A stretch of DNA of 64,000 nucleotides from Limonium bicolor (lineage: Eukaryota; Streptophyta; Magnoliopsida; Caryophyllales; Plumbaginaceae): the NCBI GenBank assembly GCA_023374045.1, contig JAIOTZ010000284.1:1-64000 (forward strand), given 5' to 3'. A program made the translations under genes and the position numbers. Shown here in pieces: positions 38,225 through 50,549 of this stretch (position 1 is its first letter; the number at the start of each line of letters is the position of its first letter). The notes below the pieces were generated by a model. The model was given only the letters and a program-made list of their open reading frames with translations, ran no database searches and was not told the DNA's origin.

Positions 38225-38535
38225 CCAATATATCCGATCAAAATCCTCATTTCCATTGAATTTTTGCCTGACAACTCTATGTGGTAGGTGAGCAATAATG
38301 TATTACGATGAGACATAACCAACTTTTAATTACCTAAATGGCACATGAAACTATCGGAAGAGTGGTTAAAAAATACACCACATCAGCTAAATAATATTAC
38401 AACCGTTACCATCCACATCAGCAAGACTAGAAGAAGCATGGATGAACCCCAACATTCAGTTTTGTCTAGTTCAGAGATCATCAAAAAATGCCAGTACGGG
38501 AGAAACAAAGAGCAGATAGAACCCCTACAGGTGAA
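38225..38535 (+). repeat. Dispersed repeat, copy 1
   Basis: Aligns in the same orientation with 57378-57690 over about 300 bp. Nearly identical blocks include one at 38326-38344 and one at 38365-38442. No coding frame is conserved. It could be an old non-autonomous element or a segmental-duplication remnant. Confidence 0.7.
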
Positions 38536-38604
38536 TACTACATAGAATGTAGTGTACATTCAGAAGAAGAATAAAACAAACAGGCACACTAACAAAGATG
38601 TATA

Positions 38605-38836
38605 TGATTTTATTGATTTGAAAATATTTATTATTGATTTGAAATTAATTATTGTTTAGTCTTATCTAGAATAATAGATTTTGTACAAGTTTGTTGAGGG
38701 GTTGTTACTATAATTTTAAATAAATTAAATTAGGAATATTAGTCTATAAAAGGATAGGTTATTTCTATCAGTATTGTACGCAAAAAGTCGGTATTGTTAT
38801 TCTTCAGTCTTTTCTCCCAATTCTTATATATCAACA
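38605..38836 (+). repeat. 5' LTR of copia element
   Basis: 232 bp, nearly identical to 40125-40345 apart from a few indels. The LTR contains CTATAAAAGG (about 38746-38755), a plausible TATA box, also present as CTATAAAAGG in the 3' copy. Confidence 0.88.
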
Positions 38837-39013
38837 TGGTATTAGAGCCAGATAGAGGGAAGAAATCAATGCAAATTTCTTTCTGATTGCTGAGGTCCAA
38901 AAAAAAAAGAGTTGTCATATGCTTCTCTTCGTAAGTTTTTTAGTCATAAGTATTCTTAGATTGTGTTGAGCGAACTAAAAAAAACATCAAAAAAAAAGTT
39001 TTAAGTTTGAGTG

Positions 39014-39830
39014 ATGACATCGAATTTCAATATTCTCATTCCAGTTTTTAGTGGTAAGAATTATCACTCATGGGCCATTCGAATGGAGTCATATCTACGA
39101 GCTTTCAATTTGTGGGAAGTCGTGGAAACTGATTTTGAGCCTGCACCTCTGCCGTCAAATCCATCAGCTACACAGACAAAAAGATATGAAGAAGAAATGA
39201 TGAAGATTCCAAAGACGTTATCTTGCATACATTTGGCTGTGTCTGAAGAAGTTTTTCACTAGCATAATGGCTTGTGAATCTGCAAAAGAAGCATGGGAGA
39301 CGCTATAGGAAGAATTTGAGGTAATAGACAAACCAAATTGATGCAAATTCTGAATCTCAAAAGAGAATTTGAGATGGTTAGAATGAAAAAATATGAGAAT
39401 GTGAAAGGAGTATGGAAGTTGAATTTTATCGATCTCCACCCAAATTAAACTTCTTGGTGAATTGCTTCCGTCTCAAAGACTTGTAGAAAAACTTCTTGTC
39501 ACACTTCCCGATATATATGAATCCAAAATCTAATCTCTTGAGGATTCAAGGGATTTGTCCAACATAAATTTTGCAGAATTGATCAATGCCCTTCAAGCGT
39601 CGGTTAAGCAACGAAGAACGATGAGAGAGGAAGGAAGTGAAGAAAATGCTGAAGCCGCCTTTATGGTTAAGTCTTCAAAATTTAAAGGAAAAGGCAAATT
39701 TTTATAGTGTACTAATTGTAAAAAAATTGGCCACGAAGAAGATGATTGCTGACACAAAGGAAAAATGCAGTGTTATAAGTGCAAAAATTTGGAAATGTTC
39801 AAAAGTATTGCTGGTTTGGTGATGAACAAG
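39014..39830 (+). pseudogene. copia gag (UBN2 type), frameshifted
   Basis: The ATG at 39014 starts an N-terminal DUF4219-like segment with residues FSGKNYHSWAIRMESYL. UBN2-type sequence follows in other frames (LLGELLPSQRLVEKLLVTLP near 39450-39510). A CX2CX4HX4C knuckle lies at about 39708-39750, with a TGA directly after it and a partial second Cys pair. At least three frame breaks are present. This is the RNA-binding particle protein of copia elements, not functional as assembled. Confidence 0.8.
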
Positions 39831-40124
39831 CTCAGACGAGTAACAAAGAAACTAAGATGGCTCAGTTCGCAGAAGAAAAATTGTTTTAGAAGTCAGGAGA
39901 GAAGGAGAGAAGTGCTCCTACGTTATTGGTGAAATGTGCACCATAATTGCAGAAGAAGATGAGAAGTGCATCTGGATTTTGGGAGAGAAGTGCTATGTGG
40001 TTTTTGGAGGAAGTGCTCATGAAAAATTTGAAGATTGAAGAGACGTGCTGCAAATATTTTTATTATATTTTATTTAGTTTGTTAAGATATTTTTTAGAAA
40101 ATTTTCAAATCGAAGGGAAAGTGT

Positions 40125-40345
40125 TGATTTTATTGATTTGAAAATATTTATTATTGATTTGAAATTAATTATTGTTTAGTCTTATCTAGAATAATAGATT
40201 TTGTAGGAGTTTGTTGAGGGTTGTTACTATAATTTTATATAAATTAAATTAGGAATATTAGCCTATAAAAGGATATATATTTGTACGCTAAAAGTCGGTA
40301 TTGTTATTTCTTCAGTCTTTACTCTCAATTCTTATATTATCAACA
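40125..40345 (+). repeat. 3' LTR of copia element
   Basis: 221 bp, repeating 38605-38836. It lacks a short stretch around the GGTTATTTCTATCAG of the 5' copy. It is followed by the GTATA target duplication. Confidence 0.88.
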
Positions 40346-40727
40346 GTATATACAAGAAACTAACAAGCAAAACACAAAGAACATCATAAAAGAATATTGA
40401 AGGTCTTTGACTAACGATAAGCAAACTCTAACCCCTCACCCTCTCAGGACAAAATGGTGTGAGCAACCTTGTCTAGAAGTGACCTTGTTCCACGCTGTTT
40501 GAATTCTTCATTCCTAGGCCTTAATCAGGAGAGCACATCTCTTTCCTCTAAAAGTTTAGTTAAGATATCAACAAGCTGATCTTTTGTGGACATACTATAT
40601 ACTCTTTTGAATCCCTCTGTCATTTTCCGAAAAAAATTACAGTTTTTTTATATGATATTTCTCTCTAGTGATATACTGATTTTTTTAGTAGAGGTAACTG
40701 ATTGGCTACCACAACTCACAAGATTCG

Positions 40728-41240
40728 GAAGAGTATTTAGGCACCCCTAGCTCCAACAATAACATACCTAACCAGCTGAATTAGGCTCTTATTCATCTAA
40801 ATGCACTGTTTTCACCCTCAAATGAAGACAGGGATCCACTAATTTTTCTTCTTAGATTTCCACTAGATAGCTTATCCTCTCAATACAATAAATGCTCCAC
40901 CGTTTAACTTCAGTTAGGACCATTACTCAAGCTGACAAATACAACTAGCTAATAATCCTGCTTGTTGCCGAAGAACAGTCTAGTGTTCCATCTCAGCTTC
41001 TTAAGAGCATAGAACGACTGTCATGTGACAGCAACATCTGCGGAGCAGTGTAAAAACTGACAGAGGAATTGGACCGTGAATTCAGGTCTGGATTGAGATA
41101 TAAAAAAAAAAATACAGTTTGCAAACTAGCTTCAAGTTATCGGAATGGATCAGAAACAGCAAGTTTCACATTTGACTCAAGTGGATCAGAAACAGCAAAA
41201 GCAAGTGGGATGGATACTGAACGTAATATTATAATATGGT
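40728..41240 (+). repeat. Duplicated upstream block of receptor gene 1
   Basis: Direct repeat of 45600-46125, about 80-85 percent identical by eye. It marks the distal promoter region that was duplicated together with the receptor-like protein gene. No coding frame is shared. Confidence 0.8.
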
Positions 41241-41289
41241 AGTACTTAACTACAATTTAGATCTGATCCGGTTCGCTGTCCACTATCCA

Positions 41290-41778
41290 AATGCGGAAAA
41301 ATCCGCGTCCAAACATGTGAGAGCTGGTATGGTCCCAGTCAATAATGAATGACATTGACCCTGCCCACTGACTGGCATACATTCAACCGTTTTTGAAAAA
41401 GGTGAGTCTGCGACAAAATGGAATTCTATCAGGATTCAGGAATTGAAAGGACTTTGCTTTATCACGGATAGGGGCGGCCGAGCGAGCTACGGAGACTGGA
41501 GCACTGACAAGGCAGAAAATCTCATTACAAAACAAGCTTACGATGTTTCCAAGATGGTAGCCGCCAGATTAAATCTTCTTTGCTTCAAGCATTGACCAAT
41601 ATACCTCGCGCCCCCCAACATACCACCCACCCCTCCGTTATCATCTTACAGTATTATTTAACTCACTTATCACCTATCTTTCTCTGCAGAGAAGCACCTC
41701 AACTAAACAAGCCCGCAGCTTGTTCTTGTTTCTCCCCATCATATGTGAACAAAGCAATCACACACCCAAGTCACAGAA
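41290..41778 (+). promoter_or_regulatory. Promoter region of receptor gene 1
   Basis: Shares blocks with 50040-50549 upstream of the second gene, including a W-box core TTGACC at 41355-41360 and ACTGGCATACATTCAACCGT just after it. A weak TATA-like TATTATTTAA lies at 41652-41661. The leader contains CTCAACTAAACAAGCC in both genes. Confidence 0.5.
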
Positions 41779-44555
41779 ATGGGGAAACTAACAATCTCTC
41801 TGCTTGTGCCTTGTGCCCTGTTCCTCATGTGGAGTGCACTACTAACCAAGTGCGACTCCAGTTGCATTTGCAAACAATCAGAAATACAGGCTTTACTTGA
41901 ATTCAAACACAGCCTCACCGACAGATCAAATTATCTCACTTCGTGGGTCGGTCGAAACTGTTGTGACTGGAATGGATTGGGATGTGAAGCCAACAACCGT
42001 ACGTGCAATATTGTGACAGTCGATCTGCATGCAGCGAAACTGGAAGCCTCGCATCTCTCGTCTGCTCTGATTCAGTTACATCACTTGCGGTACTTGGACC
42101 TGAGTGGAAACAGTTTTCTCGGGAGTCAAATCCCCAAGTTCATCGGATCAATCACCAGCTTGGAGTATCTCAATCTCTCCAGCGCAGATTTCGCAGGACA
42201 AACTCCCCACCACCTCGGCAATCTTACAAGCCTCCAATTCCTTGCTCTCGGGAGCCAAGAAGAGTCTCAACTTGAACTAGATAGCTGGAATTGGGTTTCG
42301 GGTCTAAAAAACCTGCAATACCTAGACTTGAGTCAGATGAATGCTAGTCAAGCGACCGGCAGCTTGACTCGCGTCATCCAGAAGCTGACTCATTTGAGAA
42401 CACTGAGACTAGAAGGCTGCCAACTCACAAACAATCATTTTCTTGAAATGCTCGACAATTCAACAAGTTCCCTTCTACTGACACGTGATCTTGAAGATAA
42501 CTCCCTCCAAAACCCAATCCCACACATCATCATGAATATTACCCACATCTCTTTCCTCGATCTGTCACATAATTCTCTTAATTTATCCATCCCGTCCTGG
42601 CTCAACAGCAAGACATCACGGCTTGAACACCTCGATCTTTCACACAATAGGATCGAGCACATTGAAGGAGGTATCTTCAAACTCATCCAGGGACTTTGTG
42701 GGTTGAAATATTTAGATTTGTCATTCAACGTCATTCGAGAGGATTTGACAAATAGTACCCATGTCCATTTCAATGAACGTTGTAACTATTCTCTAGAGAA
42801 ACTGGATATCTCGTTCAACTTATTCAGGGGCCAACTTCCGGATTGCTTCATGAAGTTCACAGCTTTAAAAGAACTTGATATCCACTTCAACTCAATATCT
42901 GGAGTCATCCCAACATCTGTCAGTAATCTATCATCCCTCAGCTGGCTGGATTTGTCCAATAACAACTTCAGTGGCATCATCCCTACATTCCTTGGAGGAT
43001 TTTCATCTCTGGAATTTTTAGATCTATCTAACAACTACTTTCACGGCATGATTAATCAAGATCACTTCACTAATCTATCTAGATTATATTCTCTTGGTCT
43101 AGGTTCAAACTCTTTGGTCCTTAAGTTGGGGACAACTGGCTACCGCCATTCCAACTTCAACGGTTGCTGCTAAGTTTTTGTGAAATAAATGCCCCATTTC
43201 CCAAATGGATTCTCAAACAAAGTAACATCTTTGAACTGGATTTGTCTCACACAGGGGTGTCTGGATCACTTCCGGATGATATTGACAACAAATGGCCTGA
43301 ATTATACTCTTTAGTATTGTCGGGAAACCACATAGATGGCCAGATTCCAAGATCACTCTGCAGCTTGTCTCTACTGAATGTCTTGGACCTTAGAAGCAAT
43401 AGATTGTCCGCAACTATTCCAGACTGTTTAGGAAACCTTCCCCTTGCAAAAATAAAGTTGTCTTCAAACAAGTTATCAGGGTTGATCCCAGCTTCGTTAG
43501 TGAGCTTTACCTCACTACAGTATTTGAGTTTGAACAACAATACACTCGAAGGAGAACTCCCATCCATGAGTAATATTACACTTCACCTGTTGCAAATCTT
43601 GGATTTTGGTGAGAATCGTTTGTCTGGAAAGATACCACCATGGAGCAGAGCAAGCCTTCCACATCTCATTGTTCTCAGGCTACGAACTAATCATCTTAGC
43701 GGCGAAATCCCTGAGTCCTTGTGCTCGCTCGACAACCTGCAAATCATTGACCTTGCAGACAATGGTTTGACGGGAGCAGTGCCACGATGCATCGGCAACC
43801 TCAGTGCAATGGTGGCATCACCAAATGATGATGTGTCATATAAGCCATATCCTATTGCATATTATTATACTGATCTGGATGACGTGAGTGCGGTAGAAGT
43901 TGTGAAAGGGAAAAACTTGGAGTATACCAAGATCCTAAGATTGGTAGTGGTTACAGATCTCTCGAACAACAACTTGACGGGACAAATCCCAATCGAGTTA
44001 ACAAAACTGGTATCATTGCTTGGGCTGAATCTATCACACAACCACCTTACAGGATCCATTCCCATGAAGATTGGCAAAATGAAATCTTTGGAGTCTCTTG
44101 ATCTATCAAACAACCATCTCTCTGGATCAATCCCATTGAGTCTGTCCGAATTGACTTCCTTGGGATATCTCAACTTGTCATACAATAGACTTCAAGGTCC
44201 AATACCTACAGGTAACCAGATTCAAACCCTTAATGATTTATCTATTTATCAGGGGAATCCAGATCTATGTGGAGATGTACTTCCAAAGAAATGCACAATA
44301 GACAGCCACCCAAAGGACTCGAATGGAGCAGTAGTACCTGAAACTGATGATGAGGAGGATGAGGGACATCAAAGGTTGTGGTTGTATATTCCTAGTGTGC
44401 TGGGCTGTGTAACTGGATTTTGGGGGATAATAGGGGTTCTGATTGTGAAGCGTGAGTGGAGATATGCCTACTTTCAACTAGCTGATGATGTTGGAAATTG
44501 GATCTATGTGCATGTTGCATTAAGTATCACCAGACTCAGAAGAAAGGCCACGTAG
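41779..44555 (+). pseudogene. LRR receptor-like protein (RLP), one frameshift
   Basis: It encodes a Cf/EIX-type cell-surface receptor without a kinase. It starts MGKLTISLL (signal peptide, about residues 1-25), then an LRRNT_2 domain with the Cys pair CCDWNGLGCE, many plant-type LRRs, the island and last LRRs, an acidic juxtamembrane stretch, one membrane helix (IPSVLGCVTGFWGIIGVLIV) and a short basic tail. Compared with the paralogue at 50550, one base is missing near 43125-43130, so the first frame stops at 43173 and the rest continues in another frame to 44555. A block of 48 codons (two LRRs) is also absent near 42560. A single indel could be an assembly error, since the rest of both frames is otherwise intact. 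No introns are needed. Confidence 0.88.
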
Positions 44556-44558
44556 CCC

Positions 44559-45599
44559 ATGGATTATGGATATCTGAACTGAACTGCTTCATTTCCATTC
44601 TCTGATAACCGATCAAACGAGTTACTTTCCACCCCGCAAGGTGCCAGGATCCATATTACCTGCATTTATATCATGTATGCGGTCATAGAAGTTCAATGGG
44701 TGCTCCTGAGCTTCTTGTGTTAAAGTTAATGTTGTGTTGAAGTGTGAGTTGTCATCCCTTCAGGATTACTACGACAAACTCCAGCGGTGGCCTACATTTT
44801 GACATCTCTGGTGTATTTAATTAAGTGCTCTGGTCAATTATTTGGTTAAACAGTAAAAAAATGAGAATTTGATTATATTGGATGTTTGCTGAATATTCAA
44901 GAAAAGCATAAATGCAAAGAGGAGACCGAGCTCTCTGGTCACAGTATTTATTGCTTCTTTGGAAGTAGCTAGACATGACCATCTCTCAGTCCAAAATCTA
45001 TATTATCTTCATCTCAATTTTCCATATCAATTCATTCCAAAAGAAGATGATTAAAATTATAGAATAAAACGAATATTTGTCATCTGTTTCATATTTGCCA
45101 GACGTCGGATGAATTCACATCTATAAAAGAACACTAAACATTAAGATCAAAGATCTTATGTGTCGCTCTTCTATAGTTTGTTTTTGTTTTTTTGCTTCAT
45201 TGTTTTTTATAGTTTATAGCTGGAGTTAAATCTACTAATGTAGTACAGAGGTAAGTGGAAACTCAACTTCACAAAATATACAAGCATAAAGAAAAGTCTA
45301 GGAAAAAAAAACACACAAAACATACGAAACAGCAGATAACACAAGGCTGGGCCTTTTTCTTGGATGAAATGACTACCTGATTGATATTTCCCCAAGGCTA
45401 CAATATCGCTTTCCTATTGTTATTCACACCCAGATTACATTTAAGCTTCTTCCTCTAATGATGTTATCTAATTGTTGTAGGTGTTTTTCTGATCTAATTA
45501 AGAATCAACAAAGTTTGATCTCATGAAAGTTTGTGTTCTGACTAATGCATATTTGGCACTCACATGAAAGTAGAATTCAAAAACTGGTTCCAGATGTTT
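44559..45599. other. Intergenic DNA downstream of receptor gene 1
   Basis: The first 60 bp or so resemble the sequence after 53528. The remainder has no gene or clear repeat. Confidence 0.5.
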
Positions 45600-46125
45600 G
45601 TCATTAGGCACCCCCTAACTCCTAAAATAACCTACAACAGCTTAATTAGGCTTTACCATCTAAATACACTGTTTTCATCCTCAACTGAAGAAAGGGGTCC
45701 ACTCATTTTTCTTCTTAGATTTCTAAGAGATAAGATTATCCTCTTGATACAATAAATTTGCCCGCCATTAACTTCAGTTAGGACCATTACTCAATCTCTA
45801 ATCCACAAATCCAACCAGCTAATAATCCAGTTTGTTGCTGAAGAATAGTCCATTGTCTAGTGTTCCATCTCAATTTCTTAAGAGCATGTAGAACGACTGT
45901 CTTGTAAACATCTGTTGGAGTTATGTAAATACTAACAGAGTAGTTGGACCGTGAAGCAGAGGTCAGTTTGGATTGAGTTACATAATACAGTTTGCAAACT
46001 ATCTTCCAGTATCGGAATGGAACATTGTGTGGTGCATCATCTTCACTCCAGTTTCACATTTGACTCATGTAGATCAGCAGTAAAAGCAAATGAGATGGAT
46101 ACTGAAAGTAATGTTATAATATGGA
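45600..46125 (+). repeat. Displaced upstream block of receptor gene 2
   Basis: Direct repeat of 40728-41240. In gene 1 this block continues into the promoter. Here it is cut off at about 46125 by 3.9 kb of inserted DNA, and the promoter homology resumes near 50040. Confidence 0.8.
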
Positions 46126-46539
46126 TCTTTCATATGTGTATGATGAAAATGCTTTACAAAAGGTTTTGCTTCTCATAAAGCGAGTTTCTCTCTTGAAACA
46201 AATGGTGTCTCAGACTAAATTTTAGGCCTGGAAGCTATATCATGTAGTATAGGACGGTAATTAGATCAAAAATCTTACAACACAAGTTCATCATGTGAAC
46301 CACAGAAGGCAACAAAAGGAACTACTGAGAAATACACAGCCAAATTCAATTAAGGCAAATGACCATCTAAAGAATGTTACAAACACATCATTGCTGAGGT
46401 CTAAGCCAAATCAAATCCAGTCCCAAGATCCAAAAACCCAAACAAGAAAAATCACATGCAAGCACAACCAATCAAGGGAGATGTTCCCAATGCGTAGTCC
46501 ACCAACAATTATCTCCCTTGAGACATAGAACAACATTAT
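46126..46539. other. Unassigned DNA before inverted-repeat element
   Basis: No gene or repeat was recognised. It is part of the insertion that separates the gene 2 upstream blocks. Confidence 0.4.
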
Positions 46540-47926
46540 CATGAGGAAACTTCTGCTAACCACCTACGTCATTTTCATGAAGGTTTTTTTTAACCCTCTT
46601 CATTCTTTAGCAAGCTAATAAACATATATATAAAGAAAATCACATGTATATTATGCAGGGTCTGTTAGTCTAACCGACCACTATAACAAACATGTCGGCG
46701 GGCTACTACAGAACCTAATGGTACAGTAGAAATATAGCGTGCACTTGGTCTTCCTCAACCATTTGTATACATATCAATAATACTGGGAGTATGAAAACAT
46801 GTATGAACACACTCATTATCAAGCATGAAAATTTCATGGAAGGCAAACCAAGACGAATTCATCAGTTTTCTACTAAACTAGCTTCACCATCAGTGTCTGT
46901 TTCACATCAAAGTGCTAGAATATGTGCCGCCCGTCATGTTGTGCGTCTATTACCATAGTTCCCAATTATGGAATCAAATTAAATAGGTCAGTGTTGGCAA
47001 ATGTTACTGAATATATACCCCAGTGAATCTACTAACCATAACGAGAATTGTCGAAATATCCTGACAACAAGGTAAAAGGATTTGCTCTTGACGTAGGGCT
47101 ACACAACTTAACAAACCGAGAATGTGGCAATTTGCTTTTACAAAATGATTACGAATAGCGGTGAAACGGCGACGAATGATACAAAACAAACAACCATCGG
47201 AGAGGGCAGGATAGGGTAGCAAAGATATAGAATTCAAGAGAGAAATATCGAACGTGTCTACAGTATGTGAGAATGAGATAAATAGTGCGTCAATTACCTG
47301 CAGAAGAATGTTTGAGTAAGAAGATTAGAGAGAGCCAACCGCGAATAAAGATCGTAGGAAGACAGCATGAAAAAGGACAACTGACAGGTTAACTAAATGC
47401 AATTGACTGATTAACAAAATACAAGTAACAAGTTAATAATATGAATACAAGTCATGGAAAACATTTCTTTTTATGAAATTTATCTTGTGCAATGGAATTT
47501 CCTGTTTTTGAGTCAATATGTGGGTATTTTTTTTACAAGGAATCATAGTTTAATAAGAAAATAATAAAAAATCATAGTAACATAGTTGTATCGTGGGAGG
47601 TGGTTTTAAACACTTAAGTATTCACTTAATGTTTTAAGATTTGATTTTCAATATGGATAAAAAACTGAATTTAGAAAAATAAAGTTTAATTATTCTAACA
47701 GGCCCACATACCTAAATAGACTGTCGGCTAAATTTTAACCATTTAAACTTAGAAAGAGAATGTTGATATGATATGGAAGGAGTAGTTCCACAAGATGAAG
47801 AAGCATTGTGCTAGCATAAGCATGATTATATGGCCCAACTCCAATACTTACCAACAAATTAATAGAAAAGTGTTCAGGCATATTGACATCCATATTAGGC
47901 GACATATATTTAGAACAGCATGTCTT

Positions 47927-48182
47927 AGCTACAACCATATGTAGCCATCTTTGGATACATTTTTCATGGTACAGTTTGTGTAGAGTAAATGTACATGTTT
48001 TATAAGTTTGTTGTACAGTTTATAAAGTTAGCATGTACATTTAGTACAAATTCAGAAATATCACAATTCACTGTATACATGTACATATACATCAGTACAT
48101 TTTGAATGATCTAATGTACAGTTTTCAATGACCGAAGTACATGTATGTAGCTATCTATAGCTACATGTGGTTGTAGCCAAGA
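47927..48182. mobile_element. MITE with GGCTACAACC-type inverted ends
   Basis: The left end TTAGCTACAACCATATGTAG and the right end, read in reverse complement as TTGGCTACAACCACATGTAG, match at 18 of 20 bases. The interior holds many GTACA/TGTAC motifs. No frame is coding. The transposon superfamily is not assigned because no target duplication is clear. Confidence 0.6.
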
Positions 48183-48858
48183 AATTGGGTATTTAGAAAC
48201 TTAAATATGCCGAGTCAAGTAGTCCATGAAACATTTCTTAGAAACAAGATCTGAAGAGCAACAACACTTGAGACTTATACATTATAAGTCTAAAGAACTA
48301 TTAGTCAAATGGGATTTCATCAAACACCACCATTTGGGATGAAAAATAGTCCCAAAAATAAATTAACTATGAAATTACTAAGATTTGCTTGTTCAAAGCA
48401 GGAAAAAATAACTAAATAATAGAATGCATAGCAACATATCAAAATCATAGATTGATTTGTCGTATAGCCACGACCAAGTTCTAAATTGTGTTAATTTGCA
48501 AGTTGGCAAAAATAAAGACAGAGTCGACATCAAAATTGGTGACGGGAATGATTTAACATTGTTAAAGACGGTAGTAGAGAGTGAAATCCAAGGTTAAGTG
48601 TATAACTACCCTTAACTGTATATCTCAAACCCTAAAATGTGAGGGTATAACTACTCATGTTCTAAGACTTTGATGTGAAACGGACACTGATGGAGCTAGT
48701 TTAGTAGACAACTGAATTCGTCTTGGTTTGCCTTTCATGAAATTTCATGCTTGAAAATGGGTGTGTGCGTAATGTTTTCATACTCCTAATTAATATTGTT
48801 GATCTGTATGAATATTGGTTGCAGAAGACCAAGTGCACGCTGTATTTCTATTGCACCC

Positions 48859-49022
48859 AGTGGCGGACGCCTAGGGGGCCGGGGGCCCGGGCCCCTGAAA
48901 CTTTTGAAAATTTGTAAAATACTCTTATAAATTTTTGAAAAATCAAAATAACATAATGTTTTAAAGAATAATAGTGTCAAAAATTTTTTTGTCCCCTAAA
49001 CAAAAGTTCTGGGTCCACTACT
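48859..49022. mobile_element. hAT-type MITE
   Basis: The left end CAGTGGCGGAC and right end GTCCACTACTG are imperfect inverted repeats typical of plant hAT-type MITEs. The flanks ATTGCACC and ATAACACC form a degraded 8 bp duplication. The opposite arm of the host inverted repeat (46700-46735) lacks the insert and shows the pre-insertion site. Confidence 0.7.
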
Positions 49023-49218
49023 GATAACACCATATTCTATAGTTAGTAGCTGACTGACATGTTGGTTATAGTGGTATGTTAGACTAAGAGACCTTGTGGA
49101 ATACATGTGTGATTTTCTTTATATATATATATGTTTATTAGCTTGCTAAAGAATGAAAAGGGTTCAGAAAACTCTCATGAACATGACGTAGGTGTTAATT
49201 AGAAGAAGTTTCCTCATG

Positions 49219-50039
49219 CTCTTGTATGATCTTCGCATCGACCTGTCCTGCTTCAACCCTTCATCAACCCAGCGCTCCTAGCTCACCATGCAACAAACAC
49301 AAAAAACTCAAGTCTATTTGTACCGGAAAACAAAACCTGTGAGACTAGTATTTGTACCATAATATACCTCAATGAATGTCGTCTTCATGATCCAACCACA
49401 TTTATCTTACATTCTCACCTTTATCTTCTCTCTCGATCCTTAGATATTTCAATCCTGTAATCCTTGGAGTTCAATATTTACATCTGAGAAGGACTTATTT
49501 TGGTAGAAAGATCTGACGAGGACTTTGTTGATGAAAGAATCATGTCTGTTTTGCAAGCTAGCGTGTAAAGCTTCTTCTTAATATCAAATCGAAGTGTTTC
49601 ATTTACATAGCCTTAATGTACATGTATGATATTGTACAGACATGTAAAAGTAGCTGGTTGAATTTAATTTGATCTTCATAAGAATGGAGAGGGTATATCG
49701 TTTTACTTCGACAGTTTATTTTCAGGTCAGTCACGTTTGCTGGCCGCATCTCCACTAGATAAGTTACCTAACAAAAACTTCATTCTAACCAAGAATTAGA
49801 TCATCCGTACATATCGGCAGTCTTAGCCATCAGATCATTAGCTGTAGACTCTTCATGGTTCTTTCTTGAACGCTGCTGACTTTAATGCCCTACTCCTTGC
49901 CACATTACAGTCAAAATAGAATCATTTACTGCCAAGGGCAGAGCAGTGTTACTAAATAAATGATCCGAGGTTACACAGAGAATCAGTCGTAGAAATAAAT
50001 TAACTACAATATTCGATCCCACATTAATGTGGTCGTTAT
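49219..50039. other. Unassigned DNA upstream of receptor gene 2
   Basis: No gene was recognised. It is the right part of the insertion separating the duplicated upstream blocks. Confidence 0.4.
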
Positions 50040-50549
50040 AAATGTGGAAAAACCCATGCAGGTGTGGTCCCAGGAGAAAATAGAAGAATAATAAACCAAT
50101 CCTATTTGTCACTAATGCATGACTTTGACCCCGACTAATGACTGGCATACATTCAACCGTGTTTGAAAAGGTGAATCTGTGACAAAATGAAAGTCTATCA
50201 GGAAATGGCTAGGGACGGCCGAACTACTGACTGGAGTAGTAAACAAGGCAGAACAGGAAGAAAATCTCATTACAAAACAAGCGTAAGATGTTTCCAAGAT
50301 GAACGACTTCGACCAATATACATCGCATTCCAGTATACTTCTCACTTGACTTTCCTGCACCCACTCAAGGGAAATCGCAGAGAGAAGTGCATCACTTGGA
50401 CTGGATTATCCGGCCACCCCTCCATTCATCTGCACTTGTAGTGTACTATATAACTCACTTGTCCCCTGTCTAACTCTGTAGATAAGCATCTCAACTAAAC
50501 AAGCCAGCACCAGCAGCTAATTCTTCTTGTTTCTCCCCATCCATCATAT
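50040..50549 (+). promoter_or_regulatory. Promoter of receptor gene 2
   Basis: It contains a W-box core TTGACC at 50125-50130 at the position conserved with gene 1, a further TTGACT near 50347, and a good TATA box CTATATAA at 50446-50453, about 100 bases before the ATG. The gene 1 counterpart of the TATA box is weaker. Confidence 0.55.

Larger units (their letters stand above)
38605..40345 (+). mobile_element. Gag-only Ty1/copia element with 5 bp target duplication
   Basis: LTRs lie at 38605-38836 and 40125-40345, starting TGATTTTATTG and ending ATCAACA. The primer site TGGTATTAGAGCC (tRNA-Met type) follows at 38837, and a purine-rich CGAAGGGAAAG precedes the 3' LTR. The flanks are a perfect GTATA duplication at 38600-38604 and 40346-40350. 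The internal 1.29 kb encodes only gag, with no integrase or reverse transcriptase. It would depend on a partner copia element. Confidence 0.9.
46540..49218. mobile_element. Long inverted-repeat element, 2.7 kb
   Basis: The left arm 46540-46924 is the reverse complement of the right arm 48656-49218, diverged but colinear. The outer ends are CATGAGGAAACTTCT and its complement. The right arm is longer because a 164 bp hAT-type MITE sits inside it. I find no transposase in the 1.7 kb centre. No convincing target duplication was found. It could be a foldback or Mutator-like non-autonomous transposon, or a local inverted duplication. Confidence 0.65.

Noticed and set aside
46540..49218. Assignment of the inverted-repeat element to Mutator
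   Set aside because: Long arms suggest it, but no 9 bp target duplication or MuDR-like terminus could be found.
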